Assembly (NCBI RefSeq): GCF_014648195.1
Contig: NZ_BMQQ01000027.1
Coordinates: 34,084 to 78,728 of the forward strand
Direction of reading: 5' to 3'
Source: Streptomyces purpureus
Lineage (GTDB): Bacteria > Actinomycetota > Actinomycetes > Streptomycetales > Streptomycetaceae
Length of the DNA: 44,645 nt
Shown: positions 33,500 through 40,138 of the stretch, in pieces
How the letters are laid out: the number at the start of each line of letters is the position of its first letter
How positions within the stretch are numbered: the first letter of the stretch is position 1
Position numbers and translations under genes: made by a program
The notes under the pieces: generated by a model
The model's input: the letters and a program-made list of their open reading frames with translations, nothing else
What the model was told of the DNA's origin: nothing
Database searches by the model: none

Positions 33500-34323
33500 C
33501 CCCCGACATGGGCTATCTGGCCGCCTTCCTCGGCGGCCTCCTCGCCCTGCTCAGCCCGTGCAGCGCCCTGCTGCTGCCCGCCTTCTTCGCGTACTCGATC
33601 GACTCGACGAGCCGGCTGGTGGCCCGTACCGGCATCTTCTACGCCGGTCTCGCCACCACCCTCGTCCCGCTCGGCGCCGCCGGATCCTTCGCGGGGCGGC
33701 TCTTCTACGGGCACCGGGAACTGCTGGTCGCCCTCGGCGGCTGGATGATCATCGTTCTCGGGGTGCTCCAGATCCTTGGCATCGGCTTCGCCTCCCGCCG
33801 AATCGCCGAGGCGAGCGGCCGCATCCGCCCGACGAGTGCCCTGTCCGTCTACGCCCTGGGGCTGGTCTACGGCCTGGCCGGGTTCTGCGCGGGCCCGATC
33901 CTCGGCAGTGTCCTCACCGTGGCCGCGCTCGGCGGCTCCCCTGCGTACGGCGGGCTGCTCCTCGCGGTCTACGCCCTGGGCATGGCCGTGCCGCTCTTCC
34001 TGCTCGCGCTGCTGTGGGAGCGGTACGACCTGGGGCGCCGGCGGTGGCTGCGCGGGCGGGCCGTGCGGCTGGGCCGCTTCGAGCTGCACACCACCTCGCT
34101 GATGTCCGGGCTGTTCTTCCTCGCGCTCGGCACGCTCTTCCTGGTCTTCGACGGGACGACGGCCCTGCCGGGGCTGCTCTCCGTGGACGACTCGTTCGCC
34201 GTCGAGCAGCGGGTCTCCGGCCTCGGCCGGGCCGTACCGGACTGGGCGCTGCTGATGGCCGTGGTCGCGGTCGTCTCGCTCGTACTGGGCGTGCGCGGGT
34301 GGCGCCGCCGGGAGCGGGCGTAG
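33496..34323 (+). CDS. CcdA/DsbD-type transmembrane thiol reductase
   Basis: 275 aa, six or seven hydrophobic segments. The two family cysteines are each next to proline/glycine turns: SPCSALLLPAFF (C22) and GFCAGPILGSVL. The CcdA family passes reducing equivalents from cytosolic thioredoxin to an outside partner. It overlaps the DsbA-like gene by 4 nt, so that protein is the natural partner. GTG 33496 is preferred; ATG 33508 is possible. Followed 8 nt later by a bidirectional terminator shared with the tRNA-Phe gene. Confidence 0.92.
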   Translation: MTPDMGYLAAFLGGLLALLSPCSALLLPAFFAYSIDSTSRLVARTGIFYAGLATTLVPLGAAGSFAGRLFYGHRELLVALGGWMIIVLGVLQILGIGFASRRIAEASGRIRPTSALSVYALGLVYGLAGFCAGPILGSVLTVAALGGSPAYGGLLLAVYALGMAVPLFLLALLWERYDLGRRRWLRGRAVRLGRFELHTTSLMSGLFFLALGTLFLVFDGTTALPGLLSVDDSFAVEQRVSGLGRAVPDWALLMAVVAVVSLVLGVRGWRRRERA

Positions 34324-34331
34324 GGGAACGA

Positions 34332-34362
34332 CGAAGGCCCCGTCCATCGGACGGGGCCTTCG
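34332..34362. terminator. Bidirectional terminator between ccdA-like gene and tRNA-Phe
   Basis: Perfect 14-bp arms (34332-34345 and 34349-34362) with loop ATC. Confidence 0.85.
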
Positions 34363-34364
34363 GG

Positions 34365-34441
34365 TGGTGGCTGGGGCCGGGGTCGAACCGGCGACCTATC
34401 GCTTTTCAGGCGATCGCTCGTACCAACTGAGCTACCCAGCC
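34365..34441 (-). tRNA. tRNA-Phe (anticodon GAA)
   Basis: Acceptor GGCTGGG/CCCAGCC, anticodon loop CTGAAAA, T-loop GTTCGACCC, discriminator A. CCA is encoded (34365-34367), unlike the neighbouring tRNAs. Last gene of the Glu-Asp-Phe cluster. Confidence 0.97.
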
Positions 34442-34465
34442 ACGCGATCACTCGCGTGACCACAG

Positions 34466-34540
34466 CGGTCCTGACGGGATTTGAACCCGCGGCCTCCACC
34501 TTGACAGGGTGGCGAGCACTCCAAACTGCTCCACAGGACC
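34466..34540 (-). tRNA. tRNA-Asp (anticodon GTC), copy 2
   Basis: 75 nt, identical to the copy at 27818-27892. Anticodon loop CTGTCAA. It lies between tRNA-Glu and tRNA-Phe. Confidence 0.97.
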
Positions 34541-34578
34541 AAGCGTAGTGCGAGACGAGTCTCGCACACGGTAAAGCG

Positions 34579-34651
34579 TGCCCCCAACGGGATTCGAACC
34601 CGTGCTACCGCCTTGAAAGGGCGGCGTCCTGGGCCACTAGACGATGAGGGC
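34579..34651 (-). tRNA. tRNA-Glu (anticodon TTC)
   Basis: 73 nt: acceptor GCCCTCA/TGGGGGC, anticodon loop CTTTCAA, T-loop GTTCGAATC, discriminator A. First gene of the three-tRNA cluster. Confidence 0.97.
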
Positions 34652-34779
34652 TAAGGGCCCACCTGGGCGCTTTGCAGCGCGTCGGGGACGTGAGAAGCAT
34701 ATGGGATGCCGGGGGCTATCGCCAAAACGGTTTCCGGGCGGGGGCCGCGGACCCGTCCCGGACCGGCCCCCGGGCGGGT

Positions 34780-36252
34780 TCACGGACCTGGCAGATGGCG
34801 GCTGACCTCGGCCGTCGTCAGGCCCAGACCGCCGAGTGTGATCTCGTCCCAGGCCTGGAGGCGGCGGTTGGTCCGGTCGAGGTAGAGGACCGAGGCGTGC
34901 ACCTTCTCCGGGGTCTCGTTCTGCACGGCGCGCAGCCCGCCGCCGCCGGTCGAGCCCTCGATCTTGAGGCTGGTGCCGCCGGGCAGGACGGAGAACTCCC
35001 GCCGGTGCACATGTCCGGCCAGGGCCAGGGGCACCGCGCCGTCGGTCTGGCGGGCGGCGACGGGGTTGTGGGCGACGGCGATGTCGACGGGGGTGCCGGC
35101 CCGCTGCTGGGCGCGCAGGGCGGCGGCGAGCCGGCTGCCGGCGCGGCGCTCGGCGTCGTCGCCCGGGGCGAGGACCGAGCGGTCCGGGGTGAACTGCGGA
35201 TCGCCGATGCCCGCGATCCGCAGCCCGCCGACGGTGACGGCCCGGCCGTCGTCGAGGACGTGGGTGTTCTTCAGCCGGGACAGGTAGCTCTGGGTGGTGC
35301 GCGAGTCGTGGTTGCCCCGCACCCAGACGTAGGGCGCGCCCAGGTCGGGGATGGCGTCCAGGAAGGCGTTCTCGGCGGCGCTGCCGTGGTCCATGGTGTC
35401 GCCGGAGTCGATGATCACGTCGATGTCGTACTGCTCCACGAGGGAGCTGATGATGTGCCAGGCCGCGGGGTTCAGGTGGATGTCGGAGACGTGCAGGACG
35501 CGCATCGTGCCGGGGTCCGGCTGGTAGGTGGGGAGCGTGGAGGTGGCGTCGTAGAGCCGGGTGACGTTGGTGACCAGGCGTGCCAACTCCTTCTGGTAGA
35601 CGTCGAATTCGGTGACGATCGAGCGGGCGTTGCCGACCACTGAGGGGGCGCTGCTGAGCAGGCCGGAGAACTTCGGCTCCAGGACGGACTTCGGGTTCCA
35701 GGTGGCGTACGCGCTGATGCCGCAGGTGGCCAGCAGGGCGAGGGCGAGGCCGCCGCAGGCGAGGGCGCGGCGGGGGGTGCGGAAGACGACGAGGCCGAGG
35801 GCGGTCGCGCCGGTGAGGACGGCGACGCCTGAGCGCACGGCCAGGTCGCGGGCGCCGGTGGTGACGTCTTCGGCGATCTCCTCCTGGAGGCCCGAGATGC
35901 GTTCGGGGCGCTCGACCAGGGCGCGGGAGCGGACCGGGTCGAGGCGGTCGACGGCCACGTCCAGGCGCAGGGGCGCGGTATGCGAGGCGAGGTCGAGGGC
36001 GCCCAGCGGAGGAACGTCGATTCGGGTGCCGCCGTTGAGGGAGGGCTCCAGGGCCATCCGGGTGTCCACGGGGCCGACGGGGGTACGGATGCCCCCGAGG
36101 CCGGTGATGCTGCCGACGACGAGCAGGCCGAGCCAGGCGCCGAGGACGGCGACGGCGGCGAGGGCGAGCGCGCGGCGCAGGGGTCGTTCACGGGCGGCGA
36201 GGGAGAGATCTCGGACCATTGGTCCCGTATGCCCGGTCACGGCGACGGACAT
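34780..36252 (-). CDS. Membrane-anchored metallophosphoesterase
   Basis: 490 aa from this start. One membrane segment near the N-terminus (LALAAVAVLGAWLGLLVVGSI), an extracytoplasmic stretch, then two more (GVAVLTGATALGLVVF and ALACGGLALALLATCGI), so the enzyme domain lies after about residue 260. Calcineurin-like motifs in order: VLHVSDIHLNP, DSGDTMDHG, WVRGNHDS, AHNPVAAR and LAGHVHRREF. The substrate is unknown. Start: ATG 36252 has GGAGGGG upstream; ATG 36219, just before the first hydrophobic segment, is a fair alternative. It diverges from the metallopeptidase gene 62 nt away. Confidence 0.9.
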   Translation of the reverse strand: MSVAVTGHTGPMVRDLSLAARERPLRRALALAAVAVLGAWLGLLVVGSITGLGGIRTPVGPVDTRMALEPSLNGGTRIDVPPLGALDLASHTAPLRLDVAVDRLDPVRSRALVERPERISGLQEEIAEDVTTGARDLAVRSGVAVLTGATALGLVVFRTPRRALACGGLALALLATCGISAYATWNPKSVLEPKFSGLLSSAPSVVGNARSIVTEFDVYQKELARLVTNVTRLYDATSTLPTYQPDPGTMRVLHVSDIHLNPAAWHIISSLVEQYDIDVIIDSGDTMDHGSAAENAFLDAIPDLGAPYVWVRGNHDSRTTQSYLSRLKNTHVLDDGRAVTVGGLRIAGIGDPQFTPDRSVLAPGDDAERRAGSRLAAALRAQQRAGTPVDIAVAHNPVAARQTDGAVPLALAGHVHRREFSVLPGGTSLKIEGSTGGGGLRAVQNETPEKVHASVLYLDRTNRRLQAWDEITLGGLGLTTAEVSRHLPGP

Positions 36253-36313
36253 GCCCCTCCGTGTCCCTCCGCGTCTCTCTGTGGGCCGGTGTGAACTGCG
36301 TGACAATGGTGGG

Positions 36314-36664
36314 GTGCTGGAGATGACACGCGAGGAGTTCGAGGAGCTGGTCGCCGAGGCGTTGGACCGGATCCCGCCGGAGCTGACACGGCTGATGGAC
36401 AACGTCGCGGTGTTCGTGGAGGACGAACCCACCGCGGAGGATCCTGAGCTGCTCGGGCTCTACGAGGGGACTCCGCTGACGGATCGCGGTGAGTGGTACG
36501 CGGGGGTGCTGCCGGACCGGATCACGATCTACCGGGGGCCGACGCTGCGGATGTGCGAGTCCCGCGAGGACGTCGTGGCCGAGACGGAGATCACGGTGGT
36601 CCACGAGATCGCCCATCACTTCGGTATCGACGACGAGCGTTTGCACGCCCTCGGGTACGGGTGA
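36314..36664 (+). CDS. Minigluzincin-type metallopeptidase family protein
   Basis: 116 aa. Single domain with the zinc motif VVHEIAHHFGIDDERLHALG (HExxH plus downstream His/Glu area), preceded by ITIYRGPTLRMCESREDVVAETEIT. This matches the small bacterial zincin-like family PF06262 (DUF1025), cytosolic, with no known substrate. The start could be GTG 36314 (GACAAT 6 nt upstream, possibly leaderless) or ATG 36323. Confidence 0.9.
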   Translation: MLEMTREEFEELVAEALDRIPPELTRLMDNVAVFVEDEPTAEDPELLGLYEGTPLTDRGEWYAGVLPDRITIYRGPTLRMCESREDVVAETEITVVHEIAHHFGIDDERLHALGYG

Positions 36665-36740
36665 GCGGCGCGGCCGTGGGCTGACGCCGGGGGCTGACCT
36701 GGGGCGGGCTTCAGGGACGGCGCGCGGCGGGGCGCGCGGT

Positions 36741-36787
36741 GGCGCGGTCGGTGGGGCGCGTGGTGGCGCGGTCGGTGGGGCGCGTGG
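36741..36787 (+). repeat. 24-bp tandem repeat, two copies
   Basis: Units at 36741-36764 and 36765-36787 match at all 23 comparable bases; GC-rich, lies between the metallopeptidase and lipoprotein genes. Confidence 0.8.
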
Positions 36788-36870
36788 GCGTGTCCCTTGC
36801 GGTGCGCCGGGAGTTGGGCAGGGGGAGCCCGTCCCTTGCCCGCCTTTCCGCGCCCCCGGAGGTGCCCCTC

Positions 36871-37482
36871 GTGCGCCAGTTGTCCGCCCTGCCCGCACCC
36901 GTCAGATGGGCCGTCACCGCGCTCGCGGTCGCGGCCTCCGCCGGCAGCCTGAGCGGCTGCATGAGCGTGAGCGACGACGCCGGCAAGCCCTCGCCGTCCA
37001 CGTCTGCCGACCGGCGGGGGGAAGCGGTCGACCCGGAGGCCGGCTCCGAGCGGTCCGGCGGGGCTCATGGCCGTACGGGACACGAGCCGGTGGGTACGTC
37101 GGGCGAGTCCGGCGCGCCCGAGGACGAGGCCGCCGAGCCGGGCGAGAGCGGCAAGCCCTCGGCGGCCCCCGGGGCCTCGGTGGCGCCGTCGGGGAAGCCC
37201 GCCGCCCCCGGCCGGCCGGGCGGCGATCCCTCGCCGCAGCCCCGGCCGCCGGAGCCGAGCGGTGACGGCGACCCGGTGCCGCCGGAGGAGGAGCCGACTC
37301 CGCCCGAGCCCACCCCGCCGGTGGAGGAGCCGCCGCCGAGCCCGACGCCGGAGCCTCCGAAGCCGTCCGACCCGCCCTCCGCGTCCCCGGCGGCGGAGAC
37401 CCACATGGGGGCGATGAAGGCGGCGGACGGGGAGGAGACGCGTATGGAGCCGGAGGCATCGCCGCAGGTCGGACCGGTGTGA
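36871..37482 (+). CDS. Pro-rich putative lipoprotein
   Basis: 203 aa. Signal segment VRWAVTALAVAASAGSLSGC with lipobox LSGC at residues about 27-30. The mature part is disordered: Gly/Ser/Glu, then a long Pro-Glu-rich stretch (PPEEEPTPPEPTPPVEEPPP) typical of wall-spanning linkers, with no folded domain apparent. GTG 36871 has GGAGG 8 nt upstream; the upstream in-frame extension runs through the 24-bp repeat and is rejected. Function unknown. Confidence 0.75.
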   Translation: MRQLSALPAPVRWAVTALAVAASAGSLSGCMSVSDDAGKPSPSTSADRRGEAVDPEAGSERSGGAHGRTGHEPVGTSGESGAPEDEAAEPGESGKPSAAPGASVAPSGKPAAPGRPGGDPSPQPRPPEPSGDGDPVPPEEEPTPPEPTPPVEEPPPSPTPEPPKPSDPPSASPAAETHMGAMKAADGEETRMEPEASPQVGPV

Positions 37483-37493
37483 CGGAGCTCGGT

Positions 37494-37523
37494 TTGCCTT
37501 GGGTGGGGGAGGGTGCGTATGGT
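37494..37523 (+). promoter_or_regulatory. Promoter of the DEAD-box helicase gene
   Basis: TTGCCT (37494-37499), 18-nt spacer, TATGGT (37518-37523). Transcription from about 37530 gives a leader of about 160 nt. Confidence 0.6.
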
Positions 37524-37559
37524 GGTAGATCGTTTGATCCCATTTGCCCGGCCCTCTTG

Positions 37560-37712
37560 GTGGAAAAGCCACAGAAGAGCGCCGCGTGGCGCGTTCTCTC
37601 CCTTGCCGTGGCTGACCGCATTGAGGCGGTCGTAGTGCGAAACACGGAGTTGACGGGCGCGTGCCGAGACTCCGGAAGGTTTCGCATTTCGCATGTCCAT
37701 TTTCAGTTCTGA
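37560..37712 (+). other. Upstream ORF overlapping the DEAD-box helicase start
   Basis: GTG 37560 opens a 50-codon frame (VEKPQKSAAWRVLSLAVADR and on to SHVHFQF) that ends at 37712, 20 nt inside the helicase gene in another frame. No strong Shine-Dalgarno. Its overlap with the helicase start is typical of regulatory upstream ORFs, but it may be chance. Confidence 0.3.
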
Positions 37713-39903
37713 CCACACCGTCCTGCCCGAGAACGACGAGCTCGTCTCCGACGCCGTCGAGACCGTCATCGAGGCGGCTGTCGAGGCCGAGGCCGCCGAG
37801 ACCGAGGCCGCCGAGCCGACGATCACCTTCGGCGACCTGGGTCTGCCCGAGGGCATCGTGCGCAAGCTCGCGCAGAACGGTGTGACCACCCCCTTCCCGA
37901 TCCAGGCGGCGACCATCCCGGACGCCCTGGCCGGCAAGGACATCCTGGGCCGTGGCCGTACCGGCTCCGGAAAGACCCTCTCCTTCGGTCTGCCGCTGCT
38001 GGCCACGCTGGCCGGCGGCCACACCGAGAAGAAGAAGCCCCGCGGCGTCATCCTCACCCCGACCCGTGAGCTCGCGATGCAGGTCGCGGACGCCCTCCAG
38101 CCCTACGGCGACGTGCTCGGCCTGAAGATGAAGGTCGTCTGCGGCGGTACGTCCATGGGCAACCAGATCTACGCGCTGGAGCGCGGTGTCGACATCCTCG
38201 TCGCCACCCCGGGCCGGCTGCGCGACATCATCAACCGCGGCGCCTGCTCCCTGGAGCAGGTCAAGGTCGCGGTCCTCGACGAGGCCGACCAGATGGCCGA
38301 TCTGGGCTTCCTGCCCGAGGTCACCGAGCTCCTGGACCAGGTCCCCGAGGGCGGCCAGCGTCTGCTCTTCTCCGCCACGCTGGAGAACGAGATCGACACC
38401 CTGGTCAAGCGCTACCTGGTGAACCCGGTCACCCACGAGGTGGACCCGTCCGCCGGTGCCGTCACGACCATGACCCACCACGTCCTCGTCGTGAAGCCGA
38501 AGGACAAGGCCCCGGTCACCGCCGCCATCGCCGCGCGCAAGGGCCGCACGATCATCTTCGTCCGTACCCAGCTGGGTGCCGACCGCATCGCCGAGCAGCT
38601 CGTCGAGGCGGGCGTGAAGGCGGACGCGCTGCACGGCGGCATGACGCAGGGTGCCCGTACCCGCGTCCTGGCCGACTTCAAGGAGGGCTACGTCAACGCG
38701 CTGGTCGCCACCGACGTCGCCGCCCGTGGCATCCACGTCGACGGCATCGACCTGGTCCTGAACGTGGACCCGGCCGGTGACCACAAGGACTACCTGCACC
38801 GCTCGGGCCGTACCGCCCGCGCCGGCCGCTCCGGTGTGGTCGTCTCGCTGGCGCTGCCGCACCAGCGCCGCCAGATCTTCCGTCTGATGGAGGACGCGGG
38901 CGTCGACGCCTCGCGCCACATCGTGGGCGGCGCCGGGGCGTTCGACCCGGAGGTCGCCGAGATCACCGGCGCCCGTTCGCTGACCGAGGTCCAGGCCGAC
39001 TCCGCCAACAACGCCGCCAAGCAGGCCGAGCGTGAGGTCGTGGACCTCACCCGCCAGCTGGAGCGCGTCCAGCGCCGCGCGGCCGAGCTGCGCGAGGAGG
39101 CCGACCGTCTGGTGGCCCGCGCCGCCCGTGAGCGCGGCGAGGACCCGCAGGCCGCGGTCGCCGAGGTGACGGAGGCCGCCGAGGCCGAGGTCGCCGCCGC
39201 TGCCGCGCCGGTGGTCGAGGAGCGCCAGGAGCGTCCGGCGTTCGAGCGCCGCGACGACCGGGGCAACTTCGAGCGCCGTGACCGCCGCGACGACCGTCGT
39301 GACGACCGCGGTGGCGACCGTGGTGACCGTGGTGGCTTCCGTCGTGACGACCGTCCGTCGGGTGGCTTCCGCCGGGACAACGACCGTCCTTCGTTCAACC
39401 GCGACCGTCGTGACGAGCGCCCCTCGGGTGGCTTCCGTCGCGACGACCGTCCGTCCGGTGGTTTCCGTCGCGACGACCGTGACGACCGTGGTGGCTTCCG
39501 TCGCGACGACCGTCCGTCGGGTGGCTTCCGCCGGGACAACGACCGTCCTTCGTTCAACCGTGACCGTCGTGACGAGCGCCCCTCGGGTGGCTTCCGTCGT
39601 GACGACCGTCCGTCGGGTGGTTTCCGTCGCGACGACCGTGACGACCGTGGTGGCTTCCGTCGCGACGACCGCCCCTCCGGTGGTTTCCGCCGCGACGACC
39701 GCCCGTCCGGCGGCCACCGTGGCAGCGACCGTCCGTTCAACCGTGACCGTCGTGACGACCGCCCCTCGGGTGGCTTCCGTCGTGACGACCGCCCGTCCGG
39801 TGGCTTCCGCCGCGACGACCACCGTGGCTCCTCCGGCTCCGGCTCCGGCTCGTTCGGCGGCGGCCGCCGCGACGACAAGCCGCGCTGGAAGCGCAACGGC
39901 TGA
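37693..39903 (+). CDS. DEAD-box RNA helicase with RDDRPSGGF-repeat tail
   Basis: 736 aa. An acidic N-terminal 45 residues, then the two RecA-like domains: Q motif (ITFGDLGLPEGIVRKLAQNGVTTPFPIQ), Walker A GRTGSGKT, PTRELAMQ, TPGRL, LDEADQMADLGF (DEAD), SAT, and HRSGRTARAGRSG. After a charged coiled coil (about residues 435-500) comes a tail of about 220 residues made of repeats of RRDDRPSGGF-like units, rich in Arg, Asp and Gly. Such tails bind RNA and can drive condensate formation. It may act in ribosome assembly, RNA decay or cold adaptation; these roles are inferred from the family. GGAAGG lies 13 nt before ATG 37693, rather far. Confidence 0.95.
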   Translation: MSIFSSDHTVLPENDELVSDAVETVIEAAVEAEAAETEAAEPTITFGDLGLPEGIVRKLAQNGVTTPFPIQAATIPDALAGKDILGRGRTGSGKTLSFGLPLLATLAGGHTEKKKPRGVILTPTRELAMQVADALQPYGDVLGLKMKVVCGGTSMGNQIYALERGVDILVATPGRLRDIINRGACSLEQVKVAVLDEADQMADLGFLPEVTELLDQVPEGGQRLLFSATLENEIDTLVKRYLVNPVTHEVDPSAGAVTTMTHHVLVVKPKDKAPVTAAIAARKGRTIIFVRTQLGADRIAEQLVEAGVKADALHGGMTQGARTRVLADFKEGYVNALVATDVAARGIHVDGIDLVLNVDPAGDHKDYLHRSGRTARAGRSGVVVSLALPHQRRQIFRLMEDAGVDASRHIVGGAGAFDPEVAEITGARSLTEVQADSANNAAKQAEREVVDLTRQLERVQRRAAELREEADRLVARAARERGEDPQAAVAEVTEAAEAEVAAAAAPVVEERQERPAFERRDDRGNFERRDRRDDRRDDRGGDRGDRGGFRRDDRPSGGFRRDNDRPSFNRDRRDERPSGGFRRDDRPSGGFRRDDRDDRGGFRRDDRPSGGFRRDNDRPSFNRDRRDERPSGGFRRDDRPSGGFRRDDRDDRGGFRRDDRPSGGFRRDDRPSGGHRGSDRPFNRDRRDDRPSGGFRRDDRPSGGFRRDDHRGSSGSGSGSFGGGRRDDKPRWKRNG
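39240..39850 (+). repeat. DNA-level repeats encoding the helicase tail
   Basis: Imperfect direct repeats of phrases such as GGTGGCTTCCGTCG and GACGACCGTCCGTC. A long block (about 39355-39515) recurs almost exactly at about 39517-39680. Explains why long open frames appear on the other strand here. Confidence 0.85.
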
Positions 39904-39942
39904 TCGAGCTCGACTGCTGAGCTTGAACTGAACTGAGCTGAG

Positions 39943-39994
39943 GCCGAAGGCCCGCCTCACACCTGACCGGTGTGGCGCGGGCCTTCGGTGTTTT
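39943..39994 (+). terminator. Terminator after the DEAD-box helicase gene
   Basis: CCGAAGGCCCGC (39943-39954) pairs with GCGGGCCTTCGG (39977-39988), with a small inner CACAC/GTGTG stem, followed by TGTTTT. Confidence 0.85.
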
Positions 39995-40017
39995 GACGCG
40001 TCTTGAACGCGTCAAAA
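39991..40017. promoter_or_regulatory. 11-bp-arm palindrome, operator or second terminator
   Basis: TTTTGACGCGT (39991-40001), CTTGA, ACGCGTCAAAA (40007-40017). Perfect arms with AT ends. It lies 122 nt before the start of the FG-GAP gene and directly after the helicase terminator. Confidence 0.6.
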
Positions 40018-40138
40018 GTGGCCGCGTAGATCGATTTCCCCTTGTTAGGGTCGAACTCATGTGCGCGGGGCGCTTCAGGCCGGGGGGGCCGGCGTCCTTC
40101 TTCCGCGCCTTCGATCGGTTTTTGGGGAGAAACTGACT

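Noticed and set aside
36616..39960. 1114-codon open frame on the minus strand opposite the DEAD-box helicase
   Set aside because: Its Thr/Val repeats arise from the complement of the RDDRPSGGF-coding repeats; no start signal or domain.
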